Shown: positions 17,983 through 26,720, counted from the stretch's first letter. The stretch is 64,000 bases of DNA from JAUCQB01 sp964586235 (GCA_964586235.1 CAZPIO010000003.1:57345-121344), one strand, 5' to 3'. Translations and numbers: made by a program. The notes: a model not told the origin generated them from the sequence alone.

Positions 17983-19454
17983 GCGGGCATCTCCTTGGCA
18001 AGCGAATACAGGATGACCTTGCCGGCGGTGTACTCTTGGATGGCCTCGTCGTGGCCGAGGTCGGAGCCGATGCCGCTCTGCTTGTAGCCGGACATGGGTG
18101 AGCCAGAGCGGAATGCTCCGCCGCCGTTGATGGCCACCTTGCCGGCCCGCAGTCGACGGGCGACGCGCAGGGCTCGGCCGCCGTCCTGGGTCCAGACGCA
18201 GGCCATCAGGCCGAAATTGCTGTCGTTGGCGATGCGGACGGCCTCATCCTCGTCGTCGAAGGTCATCACCGCCAGGACCGGCCCGAAGACTTCTTCGCGG
18301 GCGATGGTCATATCGGGGGTAACGCGGTCAAAGAGCGTCGGGCGATAGTAGCAGCCCTTGGCCAAGGCGGGGTCGTCCGGCCGGCTGCCGCCCAACAGGA
18401 GCGAGGCTTTTTCGCTCCTGGCCTTGTCCACGTATTGCTCGATGGTCTTCAGGTGGACGGGCGTGGCAATGCAGCCGAGGTGGTTTCGCTCGTCGGTCGG
18501 GTCGCCCTGGTGGAAGCCCTTGGCACGAGTCACGAGGCGATCGACCACCTCGTCGTGAACTTTTTTGTGCACGAGGAGGCGTGAGGCCGCCACGCAAACC
18601 TGGCCGAGGTGGCAGTAGATGCCCATCAGCGCGCCGGTTTCGGCGTCTTCGAGGCGGGCGTCGGGGAAGATGATGTTCGGGGTCTTGCCGCCGAGTTCGA
18701 GGGCCACGCCTTTGATGCCGTCGGCTGCGAGTTTCATGATCTGCCGGCCGGTGGCCAGGCGCCCGGTGAAGCTGATCTTGTCGACGCCGGGGTGGCCGAC
18801 GAGGGCGGTACCGGTCTCGCCGCCGAGGCCGTTGATGACGTTGAGCACACCGGGCGGCAGGCCGACTTCCTCGGCGATCTCGGCGAGCATCAGGGCGGTG
18901 AGCGGAGCCACCTCTGACGGCTTGAGCACCACGCAGTTGCCGCAGGCCAGGGCCGGGGCGAGTTTGATGGCGGCGTTGGTCAGGGGGTAGTTCCAGGGGA
19001 CGATGGAGGCGATCACGCCGAGGGGCTCGCGCGACAGGCAGGTGAAGCTTTCGGGCAAGGTGCCGAAGCACTTGCCGGCAATCTTGTCGGCCAGGCCAGC
19101 GTAGCTCTCGAACAACTGCACGGACACCGGGGTGTCCCAGCCGCGGGTGTCACGGATGGGCTTGCCGATGTTGAGGGTGTCGGTCATGGAGAATTCTTCG
19201 GACCGGCGGCGGAGGGCCTCGGCGATCCGCCAGAGGTAGCGGCCGCGGTCGAGGGGGTCCATCCAGGGCCAGGGGCCTTCGTCGAAGGCCTTGCGGGCCG
19301 CGGACACCGCCCGGTCGACGTCGGCGGCATCGGCCACGGCGACGTCGGTGAGTTTTTCGCCGGTGGCGGGGTTGATGACCGGCATGGTTTTGCCGCCCGA
19401 GCCGGAGACCCACTTGCCGCCGATGTACATTTGGGTTGGCCAACGGTTGTTCAT
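17970..19454 (-). CDS. NAD(P)+-dependent aldehyde dehydrogenase
   Basis: A 494-residue ALDH-superfamily enzyme of the usual length. The start is the ATG at 19454 with GGGAG six bases upstream. The catalytic Cys lies in YCHLGQVCVAASR and the general-base Glu in LELGGKTPN. The cofactor-binding IVPWNYPL and FTGRLATGR segments are present. It oxidises an aldehyde to the acid in the cytosol. Its stop overlaps the start of the DSD1-type gene, so the two form an operon. The Cys and Glu are intact, so activity is expected; substrate specificity (betaine, lactaldehyde or similar) cannot be read from sequence. Confidence 0.93.
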   Translation of the reverse strand: MNNRWPTQMYIGGKWVSGSGGKTMPVINPATGEKLTDVAVADAADVDRAVSAARKAFDEGPWPWMDPLDRGRYLWRIAEALRRRSEEFSMTDTLNIGKPIRDTRGWDTPVSVQLFESYAGLADKIAGKCFGTLPESFTCLSREPLGVIASIVPWNYPLTNAAIKLAPALACGNCVVLKPSEVAPLTALMLAEIAEEVGLPPGVLNVINGLGGETGTALVGHPGVDKISFTGRLATGRQIMKLAADGIKGVALELGGKTPNIIFPDARLEDAETGALMGIYCHLGQVCVAASRLLVHKKVHDEVVDRLVTRAKGFHQGDPTDERNHLGCIATPVHLKTIEQYVDKARSEKASLLLGGSRPDDPALAKGCYYRPTLFDRVTPDMTIAREEVFGPVLAVMTFDDEDEAVRIANDSNFGLMACVWTQDGGRALRVARRLRAGKVAINGGGAFRSGSPMSGYKQSGIGSDLGHDEAIQEYTAGKVILYSLAKEMPAWPD

Positions 19455-19504
19455 CACACGCTCCCGCAGTTTCGAGGACGATGGTCCGGGACACGGACTC
19501 CGGC

Positions 19505-19595
19505 TTTCGTTGGAGACCACGGGGATAAACCCCGTGGCTCGCCGGATCGCGGCTGCAAGCCCCTCCTACCCAATGGTCCGCGAGCGCGGACCCTA
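19505..19595. repeat. Composite of three palindromic repeat families in the order B-A-C
   Basis: Family B is CCACGGGG-ATAAA-CCCCGTGG (19517-19537). Family A follows with GCGGCT-GCA-AGCCCC and a TCCTACC tail (19549-19570). Family C is GGTCCGC-GAGC-GCGGACC (19575-19592) with a CTACC tail. They sit upstream of the aldehyde dehydrogenase gene and contain no supported coding frame. Confidence 0.88.
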
Positions 19596-20407
19596 CCCAA
19601 GGCCATTCTCGCATCCAACTCTCTGTGATGCAAGGAGTTGGATGGAGGTTTGGGTTCGTTTGGCGCAAGCGAGCTCTCAGCTATCAGCATTCGGCGGTCA
19701 GCCAGATGAGGCCGGTACAAGGTCTTGTCTCGCTGGGTACTCATGATCGCCGACCGCTCATCGCTCCCCCCGGTGGGTTCGTTTTGCAAAGCGGGCTGTC
19801 GGCGAGGCGAAGCGCGGCTGCAAGCCGCTCCTACCTTCTGATCGCGGCTGCAAGCCGCTCCTACCTTCTGATCGCGGCTACAAGCCGCTCCTACCTTCTG
19901 ATCGCGGCTACAAGCCGCTCCTACCAAGGCAAGGCTGTGAGCCGCTCTTGCTGCTTTGACGCACATGGACTGGTTCTCCTGCGGTTCGGACCTGGGCGAC
20001 CGATGCGCAGTTCGGCTGGCGCAGAGTATGTCCGCTCGTCCCGGTGATGAAGTAACACGGCGGGGCGCTTCGGCAAGGGCGATTTCGGCGGAACAGGGTG
20101 GGAAAGAGTGACGCCGAGACGTCCGCCCTGTACCGCTGGTGCGGGGAAGGATTCCTGTCCGGAGGAGGTGCGAGAAGGGATTCTCGCACCAGCAGTCCTA
20201 CGTGGAATCGCGGCTGCAAGCCGCTCCTACAACCGACGGCGCGCGGTCGGAGATCACTTCTGCGAATTCGTTGAAGACCACCGGGATAAACCCGGTGGCT
20301 CGTCAAGAAGGATGGTCCGCTACTCAGACGCCCCCCCTTGGTCCCCCCTTGTTAAGGGGGGAAGAGGAGGCGAAACCGCGGGCGGGGACCCTACTCAGGG
20401 GGGAGGT
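19596..20407. other. Repeat-rich intergenic region without a supported gene
   Basis: About 810 bases between the aldehyde dehydrogenase composite repeat and the LVIVD protein. It holds a tandem array of family A (19814-19925), single A (20210-20230) and B (20278-20298) copies, and a GGTGCGAGAA-GGGA-TTCTCGCACC hairpin (20167-20190). Frames crossing it give low-complexity peptides such as repeated SRDQKVGAAC and are treated as artefacts. Confidence 0.7.
19814..19925. repeat. Tandem array of four family-A hairpins, 30-bp period
   Basis: Units start at 19814, 19844, 19874 and 19904. Each is GCGGCT, a three-base loop (GCA or ACA), AGCCGC and the tail TCCTACC, joined by TTCTGATC. A degenerate fifth unit (GGCT-GTG-AGCC) follows near 19932. 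There are no unique spacers, so this is not a CRISPR array. The same 30-bp unit is found inside the enolase-family gene at 26168-26253. Confidence 0.92.
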
Positions 20408-23251
20408 TCAGTCGGTGCAATCTTCGTCGGCCGGGGTCCCCGAGCCGCTCAGGCAACCGCTGAAAAGCTGGAGATCTATCGCGTCCACGTCGGCGTCCGC
20501 GTCGAAGTCTGCTTTCTCGCAGCCGAGCCGGGGAGCGACGCCGGAGCCGGACAGACAGGCTTGCAGGAAACCGAAGTCCGCCTGGTCCACGTCGCCATCA
20601 TCGTCAGCATCGCATCCGCCGAGCCGGCCGATCCGCACGGTGTAAATGGGGCTGAAGCCGACGTTTCCGGCCACGTCCTTGAGGGTGAACTGGAGCTTGT
20701 TGCGCGCGGTCGAGTAGTGGTTGAACGGCACCGCGTACGCGTTGACGGTGGTGCGGTCGGTGCCCAGGGACCCGGTGCAGGTCACGGTCACGGGAGCGCC
20801 GCCATCACCCTGGCCGGGCGGCAGCACCGCGTGGGCGTTGTAGCGAAGGTGGTCGAACCAGATGGTCTGCGTGCCGGCGCTGGCCCCGGTACCGAACCAG
20901 ACGCGATTGTCCGAGGTGGCAGCGGTCATGACGCCTGTCATCACCGGCGTCGGTCCTTCATCGACGTAGAGATTGAATGCCGCGCCCTGCGTCGTGATGC
21001 GGTACGTGTGCCAGGATGCGCCGTCGAGCGGGTACATCTGGCCTGACTCAACGGCCTGAATGCGATCGGGCAGGACCCTGAAACGCTCGGTATGAGCGCC
21101 GTCGGCGATCACGATGTTGTCCTGGTAGGTCGGGTCGCCGCCGGCGGCGGTGCAGCGGACGCGGGCGAGCACGGTGGTTCCCCGCGAAGGATCGGCCTGC
21201 CAGGACCGTGACCACTTGATCTTGGAACCGGAAGCGGTGCTGTTGTCGGTGACGCACAACACGCCTGAATCCACGGTTGCGAGAGATTCAGTACCTTCGA
21301 ACGCGGTCCACGGCGGGGTCGCGGCAGACGGCAGCTCGTTGGCTTCGTAAGCGGTTTCCCACTGATCGCCGCTGCTGGTCCAGGTGGCGCCGCCATCGGT
21401 GGACCAGCGGACGGCGGCGGAGGCGGGCACGATGCCGCTGAGTGAGCCTTTGCCGGCCGTCTCGGCCACGTCGATCTGAAAGTCAGGCGAGAGCGCCGAG
21501 AGCGCCGGGCCGGGCAGAGTCGGCGCCGTCGAGCAGCAGGTGATTTCGTCGAAGTAGATGTCCTGCCGGGCAGGACTCGAGAAGGCCCCCACGGTCAGGC
21601 GTGCCCTGGAGGTCGTGGCCCACAGGTTGCCCTGCAGCACGGGCGTGGTTGCCTCGTCCACGTAGACCTTGAACTGATTGCCCTGGGTGGTAATGCGGTA
21701 GGTGCGCCACGCGGTCCCGTTGACGGCCGCCTCGATATTGGCCCGGTTGGCGCGGATGTGATCGGAGAGAAAGGAGAATTCCTCCTGGTACTTGCCGTCC
21801 TCGATCAGCAGGTTGCCCATGGCCGTAATGCCGCCGCTGCCGGGGTCGTACGAGTCACAGCGTGCCCGGACGAGGACTGTTCCGCCGCGGGTGTTGGTGA
21901 CGTCCCAGTTGCGCCACCATTTGACCTTATCGCCCGAGGTCGTGCCGGTATCGTTCACGCGAAGGACGCCGCCTTCGACGCCGGCCCACGACTCCGAGCC
22001 TTCGAGGAGTTTCCACGCCGGCGTGGCGGCGGACGGCAGGGTATCGGCCGTGTATTGCGTGTCCCAGTCGGCCTCGCCGGTGGAAATGCCGGTCCAGGAG
22101 CCGGGGCCCTCGTCGTCCGGGTCCTGGTCAAAGACTTCAAAGGCGTGGAGAACGTTGTACGGCGGGTCCTCGACCAGCTTGTTGGCAGTGGTCGAGATGT
22201 AGACGTGTCGCCCATTTCCGACCACTGCGTCCTCATATTCCCGGGGAGAACCGTGGTAGACCGTGTAGACTCCGTACATGTTTGCGGGATCGGCGATGTT
22301 TACAAACGGGCATCCATTTCCACCCGTGGCGATGAAGGCGTAGTCACCGAGGAGGAGGAGTTGTCCGCTCCCGGTATCGCAACGGCTGATGAGAGTCGGG
22401 CTGGCAGGATCGGATATGTCTATGGCCATGATGCCGCCGCAAGACACATAGGCGATATCGCTGCGCAGGACGATATCGCCAACAGCGCCGATGCTGGTCA
22501 GGTTTAGAATGCTTATGGTCTGCGGATTGGTCTCATCGGAAATGTTCGCCACTCTGAACGAGAAATGATTGTGTTCCGGGGTCGACCCGTGGTGGTTGTA
22601 GCCGTAGAACAGATAACTGCCTCTGACAGCGATGCCACCGGGGCCTTCGTTAAGCTCCATCCTGGATACTTCGGTGGGATTTGAGGGATTTGAGACATCA
22701 ATGATGTATATTCCCTTCGTCTTTTCGGACGCTTCCGTGATGTAAGCTCTGTTGCCGACCACCTTGACGCCCCATCCGAAATAGCAGAACGGCATGTCCG
22801 GGTCGTTGGGATCAGGTTCGCAAGGACGATCGTAGCCGCCCAGGTAGAACGGACGACCGGGGCTGGAGATGCTATAGACACGGAGCATGTCTCCCCAGCC
22901 GGCCACGAAGAGCTTGTCTTCATACGCGAACATCTGGTTGAAATAGTAAACGTGGGTTCCGCCGCTTCTGGCGATGTAGACGAGGTTGTCGGGGTCGGAG
23001 ACGTTTATTGAGTAGATCGGATCGTCGGGACTGTTCGAAGGCCATCCGGAGATGTAGACCACGTTCTTCCAGAGAGCGGAGCCTCTGGCGGCGTAGCTGG
23101 ACCATCCGTAGGTGGGATCGTAATGACTTATTGTTAAGGTGTCATGAAGCACAGGGGGGTTGATGAATGCGCACCTGGCCGGCGAGGGGGCAACAAGCGG
23201 GCACACGATTGCGAGGACGAACAGCGAGGTGACCCATCGGGATTCTGCCAT
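20408..23251 (-). CDS. Large secreted protein with LVIVD-type repeats, two lectin-like domains and dockerin-like C-terminus
   Basis: A 947-residue exported protein with a signal peptide (about 1-27). Residues about 30-380 carry repeated LVIVD-type propeller units (KTKGIYIIDVSNPSNPTEVSR, IMAIDISDPASPTLISRCD). Two similar jelly-roll segments follow (about 405-570 and 620-790, each with DTGTTSGDKVKWWRNW- or DNSTASGSKIKWSRSW-like strands), suggesting an internal duplication. An Ig-like segment comes next. The C-terminus is a dockerin-like pair (DADDDGDVDQADFGFLQAC, DFDADADVDAIDLQLFSGC). The ATG at 23251 has GAGGAG eight bases upstream. It probably works at the cell surface; the binding target is unknown. 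Confidence 0.8.
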   Translation of the reverse strand: MAESRWVTSLFVLAIVCPLVAPSPARCAFINPPVLHDTLTISHYDPTYGWSSYAARGSALWKNVVYISGWPSNSPDDPIYSINVSDPDNLVYIARSGGTHVYYFNQMFAYEDKLFVAGWGDMLRVYSISSPGRPFYLGGYDRPCEPDPNDPDMPFCYFGWGVKVVGNRAYITEASEKTKGIYIIDVSNPSNPTEVSRMELNEGPGGIAVRGSYLFYGYNHHGSTPEHNHFSFRVANISDETNPQTISILNLTSIGAVGDIVLRSDIAYVSCGGIMAIDISDPASPTLISRCDTGSGQLLLLGDYAFIATGGNGCPFVNIADPANMYGVYTVYHGSPREYEDAVVGNGRHVYISTTANKLVEDPPYNVLHAFEVFDQDPDDEGPGSWTGISTGEADWDTQYTADTLPSAATPAWKLLEGSESWAGVEGGVLRVNDTGTTSGDKVKWWRNWDVTNTRGGTVLVRARCDSYDPGSGGITAMGNLLIEDGKYQEEFSFLSDHIRANRANIEAAVNGTAWRTYRITTQGNQFKVYVDEATTPVLQGNLWATTSRARLTVGAFSSPARQDIYFDEITCCSTAPTLPGPALSALSPDFQIDVAETAGKGSLSGIVPASAAVRWSTDGGATWTSSGDQWETAYEANELPSAATPPWTAFEGTESLATVDSGVLCVTDNSTASGSKIKWSRSWQADPSRGTTVLARVRCTAAGGDPTYQDNIVIADGAHTERFRVLPDRIQAVESGQMYPLDGASWHTYRITTQGAAFNLYVDEGPTPVMTGVMTAATSDNRVWFGTGASAGTQTIWFDHLRYNAHAVLPPGQGDGGAPVTVTCTGSLGTDRTTVNAYAVPFNHYSTARNKLQFTLKDVAGNVGFSPIYTVRIGRLGGCDADDDGDVDQADFGFLQACLSGSGVAPRLGCEKADFDADADVDAIDLQLFSGCLSGSGTPADEDCTD

Positions 23252-23326
23252 CTGGATACTCCTCGTCTCGGCGCGTCAGATGCCCGGGCCGAGGCGGACC
23301 ACAGGCGGATGAGCTTCTTGGACAAC

Positions 23327-23355
23327 ATTGTACAACAGGGGGATGAGTCCCGCAA
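23327..23355 (-). promoter_or_regulatory. Candidate promoter of the LVIVD protein gene
   Basis: On the minus strand TTGCGG (23355-23350), 17 bases and TACAAT (23332-23327) lie about 75 bases upstream of the ATG. The same TTGCGG -35 with a 17-base spacer recurs before the HEPN gene at 59308. Confidence 0.4.
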
Positions 23356-23489
23356 GAGAAAAGTCGCAAGAAAAAGCGTCACTATGTGACTTTGACGGTC
23401 CTACGTTCTGTGCTGCATACTTCTTAACTGCTTATTTAATAGGCATTTAAGATTTGCAGAATTTTGTAGGACTTACGTTTCTTGTCTGC

Positions 23490-23510
23490 AACATCGTGAG
23501 ATACGATGTT
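23490..23510. terminator. Hairpin directly after the FadL-type gene
   Basis: A perfect 8-bp stem AACATCGT / ACGATGTT with the loop GAGAT begins about 10 bases after the stop codon of the minus-strand gene at 23520. There is no U tract on either strand, so it may be a Rho-dependent pause or an mRNA-stabilising hairpin. Confidence 0.4.
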
Positions 23511-23519
23511 ACACTGTTT

Positions 23520-24833
23520 CTACCAGACCAGGCCGAAACCGCAGGTGATGCTGTGCTGCGTCTGGTCGACCTGGCTGTGAGCGTAGTCCACGCCCAAGGG
23601 GACTCTGGTTCGGCCGTGGCTGGCGAAGGAAGCGGGGAATCCAAGGACGTAGCCGGCACCGACCCACCAGTTCTCCCTCTGATAGCGCAGGCCGGCGGTG
23701 AGGTGATGTTCGGTCACCAGGGAGACGACCGGCAGGAGGGCCAGTCGCGAGACGGGGTTGCTGGCATAGTGGTAGCCGCAGCCGAGAAGCCAATGCTTGG
23801 TGAGCTTGAACTCGGCCCCCGCGGCCAGGACCCACTGATCGTGATAGCCGAGCGGCGAAGGGACGTGGAGGTTCAACGGGCCGGCCACTCTGAAGTCGGC
23901 GATGTCCAGTACGCTGTTCGAGTAGTTGATCCAGCGGCCCTCGGCGGCCAGTCGAAGCCGGTCGGCTGCATCCCAGCAGAGGCCGGCCGACAGCTTCTGC
24001 GGCAGGCGGATGGTCTCGACGCTGGCCCGGCCGACGTACACGGGCGGCAAGGGGAACAATGAGGTCTGCCAATCGCCGGCCAGCGAACTGGTCTCGTGCT
24101 CTCCGGTCAAATCCTGAAACCAGGTCGGCGACCGGTACCCGAGGCCCGCCGAGAGCGTTGGGAGGAACCGATAGTGCACGCCGAACTGGAAGCCGCCTCC
24201 GAACGCATACCCGCGGCTGAAATCGAGCGTGACGGGCCCGTTGACTGAAGTGAATTCGCCCGTCAACAACTCGCCTCGGACTCCGATGCCCAGAGAGAGC
24301 TTGTCGGTCAGCCGGTATGCGGCGTCCGCCGCGAGGCCGAAATCCCGCAGGCTGGCCTCCATCCGGCGGTCGCTGTATGGGAACATCGCGGGGTGCATCG
24401 TGTACTCGGCCCCAAGCTGGCTCTTGGAATAGAGGGCCAGCCCGAATCGCCATGGGCCGCCGCCGGGAAAGACCAGGCCGGCGTGCCCCAAGGGAATGTG
24501 TCGAACCGCGGAGTCCGCCGAATCGCGCGGGCCGGTCCAGTGCAGTTGCGGCATGAGCAGTTCGCCCGCGGCATCGAGCCGCCACTTGCCCGACGGCGAG
24601 AGCGTCAGCGTGGCGGGGTTCTCGATCTGGGATAACGCAGAGTCTCCCACCGCCACGTCGGTGCCGCCCCGGGCCATCGATTGGGTGCTCAGGCCGATCG
24701 GCTCGATGCCGTCGGTCGCCCGGGCAGGCTGGCGTGGACACAGCAGGACGGCGATGGCGAGCATCAGCCGGCGAAGGATCCGCGGCAATCGGTGTTTCCC
24801 GGTCGCCAGGCAGACGGGTGCGGGGACAAACAT
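23520..24833 (-). CDS. OmpP1/FadL/TodX-family outer-membrane protein
   Basis: A 437-residue outer-membrane beta-barrel. The signal peptide spans about residues 20-40. The family's NPA motif appears in SQIENPATLTLSP near residue 70, after a mature start with SMARGGTDVA. Alternating aromatic strands continue to the end, which closes in GFGLVW; a C-terminal aromatic residue is the usual BAM insertion signal. FadL proteins let hydrophobic molecules such as long-chain fatty acids or aromatics cross the outer membrane. A longer overlapping frame on the same strand (23509-24909) lacks this pattern and is a shadow. No fatty-acid genes are adjacent, so the substrate is open. Confidence 0.85.
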   Translation of the reverse strand: MFVPAPVCLATGKHRLPRILRRLMLAIAVLLCPRQPARATDGIEPIGLSTQSMARGGTDVAVGDSALSQIENPATLTLSPSGKWRLDAAGELLMPQLHWTGPRDSADSAVRHIPLGHAGLVFPGGGPWRFGLALYSKSQLGAEYTMHPAMFPYSDRRMEASLRDFGLAADAAYRLTDKLSLGIGVRGELLTGEFTSVNGPVTLDFSRGYAFGGGFQFGVHYRFLPTLSAGLGYRSPTWFQDLTGEHETSSLAGDWQTSLFPLPPVYVGRASVETIRLPQKLSAGLCWDAADRLRLAAEGRWINYSNSVLDIADFRVAGPLNLHVPSPLGYHDQWVLAAGAEFKLTKHWLLGCGYHYASNPVSRLALLPVVSLVTEHHLTAGLRYQRENWWVGAGYVLGFPASFASHGRTRVPLGVDYAHSQVDQTQHSITCGFGLVW

Positions 24834-24928
24834 GGGTCATCCCCCGAAACGCGGCAAATACGATCGGCGGCACGACGCACGAAGCGAGGGTAGTGTCGCG
24901 TTCATTCATCGCGGATGCAAGCAGAGAG

Positions 24929-25164
24929 ATGGTCCGCGGGCGCGGAGCCTGCCGTGGGGCTTCTGGGTTTGGGGTTCAGGGTTCGGACTGAGGGTTCAGG
25001 GTTCGGACTGAGGGTTCAGGGTTCAGGGTTCAGGGTTCAGTTGAAGACCACCGGGATGACTTCGACAGGCTCACTCCAAGAAACCCGCTGGCTCGTCAAG
25101 CGGATGATCCGCGGGCGCGGAGCCTATCCGGCTGGAAGACCACGGGGATAAACCCCGTGGCTCG
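24929..25164. repeat. Repeat cluster: C, GGGTTCA tandem array, B-long, C, B
   Basis: A C-type hairpin (GGTCCGC-GGGC-GCGGAGC, near 24930) leads into a tandem array at about 24970-25042. The array is made of two 20-bp units (GGGTTCAGGGTTCGGACTGA) and then four GGGTTCA heptamers. A long B element (about 25048-25100), another C element and a perfect B hairpin (25140-25160) follow. The last one ends five bases before the stop codon of the enolase-family gene. No gene is supported here. Confidence 0.85.
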
Positions 25165-26511
25165 CTAGATCACGGTTTTTTCGATGGTGCATTTTTCCAG
25201 CATTTCGGGGTTGGGGTCACAGCCGATGCCGGGGGCGTCGAGGGCGGTCATTTTCGAGGGGCCGGTCAGGTGCCAGTCGGGGACCGAGAGATCCTTATGA
25301 AAGAAACGCGAGCTGGGGAAGACGTCGGAGGGGTACTTGATGTTCGGCAGCGTGGCGGCGGCGAGGCAGTGGGCGGCGCCGATGCCGGACTCGAGCATGC
25401 CGCCGACCCAGCAGCCGACGCCGGCGTCGCGGCAGAGGTTGTGGATTTTCAGGGCGGGGGTGTGGCCGCCGACGCGGACGGGTTTGATGTTGACCCAGCG
25501 GCAGGCACCGATTTCGATGGCCTTGCGGACCTTGTCGGGCGAGGTGGCGCTTTCGTCGAGGCAGATGGGCGTGCGGATGTGTTTCTGCAGCGTGGCGTGA
25601 TCGACGAGGTCGTCGTGCATGAGCGGCTGCTCGATCATGGCGAGGTTGTAGCGGTCGAGCTGCTTGAACATGTCGAGGTCGGCCAGCGTGTAACCGCTGT
25701 TGCAGTCGATGTGGAAAACGGCGTCGGGGAACGCGCCGCGGACGGCCTTGATCACGGGGAGGTCCCAGCCCGGCGCGTACTTGAGCTTGACCCGCTTGAA
25801 GCCGGCATCGAGAGCCTGGCCGATCTTGCCGAGCAGTGCGTCGATGGTTTCCATCGCGCCGAAGTCGGCGCCGACCTCGACGTCGGGGCCCTGGCCGCCG
25901 AGGGTCTTCCAGAGCGGCTCGCCACGGGTTCGGGCGAGCAAATCCCACCAGGCCATGTCGACGGCGCCCTTGGCGAAGAAGTTGCCCTTGAAGCAGGCCA
26001 TGGTTTGCTGGAGGGCTTCGCCGGCGGTGGTGGGGTCGAAGTCGGATCGCTGCTGGGAGCCGGTTCCGCGGACCTTTGGATCGCGGCTGTCCTCGACCTT
26101 GCTCGGACCAGGACAAGCCGCTCCTACGTTTGAATCGCGGCTGGAAGCCGCTCCTACAGATCCTGTGGATCGCGGTCGGAGACCGCTCCTACCTTCTGAT
26201 CGCGGTCGGAGACCGCTCCTGGCTTCTGATCGCGGCTGCAAGCCGCTCCTACAGGAGTCGCTGGTGTCGATCTGGCGGCCGGCGATGGCGGGGGCCAGGA
26301 CGTTTTTAATCGCGCCGAAGACGCCGGCGGAGTACTCGGGGCAGTACGTCGGGAAGAGGAACGCCTGGGCCTCGCCCCAGCCGTGGAAACGCCCTGACAC
26401 AAGCTTGACCAGGACCGGGCCGACGGCGTCGTCGCTTCCGTAGGCGGTGCGGAACGGGTAGACGAGCGGGAGACGAACGCGGTAGATTTCGACGGCGTCG
26501 ATTCTGGGCAT
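25165..26511 (-). CDS. Enolase-superfamily enzyme (N-acylamino acid racemase / OSBS-like) with repeat-derived insert
   Basis: A 448-residue member of the muconate-lactonising/OSBS branch. The start is the ATG at 26511; GGAG lies ten bases upstream. Catalytic residues are present: RVKLKYAPG (KxK), metal ligands in FHIDCNSGY, MIEQPL and CLDESAT, and the second Lys in VNIKPVRVGG. WVGGMLESGIG and the PSDVFPSSRF end match N-succinylamino acid racemase/OSBS-type proteins. About 73 residues (86-158) between AGRQIDTS and EALQQTMACF are foreign to the family: they translate family-A palindromes as SGLRPRSEGR-like decapeptides. Without the insert the length is about 375, normal for the family. Racemisation or dehydration of an acyl-amino acid or sugar acid is possible. 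Confidence 0.85.
   Translation of the reverse strand: MPRIDAVEIYRVRLPLVYPFRTAYGSDDAVGPVLVKLVSGRFHGWGEAQAFLFPTYCPEYSAGVFGAIKNVLAPAIAGRQIDTSDSCRSGLQPRSEARSGLRPRSEGRSGLRPRSTGSVGAASSRDSNVGAACPGPSKVEDSRDPKVRGTGSQQRSDFDPTTAGEALQQTMACFKGNFFAKGAVDMAWWDLLARTRGEPLWKTLGGQGPDVEVGADFGAMETIDALLGKIGQALDAGFKRVKLKYAPGWDLPVIKAVRGAFPDAVFHIDCNSGYTLADLDMFKQLDRYNLAMIEQPLMHDDLVDHATLQKHIRTPICLDESATSPDKVRKAIEIGACRWVNIKPVRVGGHTPALKIHNLCRDAGVGCWVGGMLESGIGAAHCLAAATLPNIKYPSDVFPSSRFFHKDLSVPDWHLTGPSKMTALDAPGIGCDPNPEMLEKCTIEKTVI
26079..26255. repeat. Family-A palindromic repeats inside the enolase-family coding sequence
   Basis: Five units are visible: one with an enlarged loop (GCGGCT ... AGCCGC, 26083-26127), then GCGGCT-GGA-AGCCGC (26137), GCGGTC-GGA-GACCGC (26172 and 26202) and GCGGCT-GCA-AGCCGC (26232). 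Each has the TCCTAC or TCCTGG tail. The last three are spaced 30 bp apart, so each adds ten codons and keeps the frame. The stem bases change in pairs (CT/AG to TC/GA). Confidence 0.9.
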
Positions 26512-26529
26512 CAAACAACACTCCAAGCC

Positions 26530-26720
26530 GGCAGGCGGATGGTCCGTGAGCGCGGACCCTACTCGGCTCGTGGCCTATCATAACGGGCGGCCGGGATTGA
26601 GCGAAACCGGCAGCGGAGGTGGTCCGCGAGCGCGGACCCTACCTGTCTCGCAGCAGCGGAGTTGCAGACCACGGGGATGACTTCGACCGGCTCAGTCCAA
26701 GAAACCTCGTGGCTCGCCGG
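26530..26720. repeat. Two family-C hairpins and a long family-B element
   Basis: GGTCCGT-GAGC-GCGGACC (about 26543) and GGTCCGC-GAGC-GCGGACC (about 26620) carry CCTAC tails. A long B element (CCACGGGGATGACTTCGACC ... CCTCGTGGCTCG, about 26656-26718) follows. They fill the divergent gap between the enolase-family gene and the amidohydrolase gene, so the promoters there must coexist with them. Confidence 0.85.

Noticed and set aside
19814..19925. Regular 30-bp repeats suggesting a CRISPR array
   Set aside because: There are no unique spacers; units abut with a constant TTCTGATC joint, the unit is a hairpin, and no cas gene is present.
20108..21046. A 312-codon plus-strand frame crossing repeats and the LVIVD protein gene
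   Set aside because: It starts in repeat hairpins and runs antisense to a clear secreted protein with dockerin-like repeats.
23509..24909. A longer same-strand frame over the FadL-type gene
   Set aside because: Its composition is Arg/Pro-rich and lacks strands or a signal peptide; the 437-codon frame has the NPA motif and a C-terminal aromatic residue.
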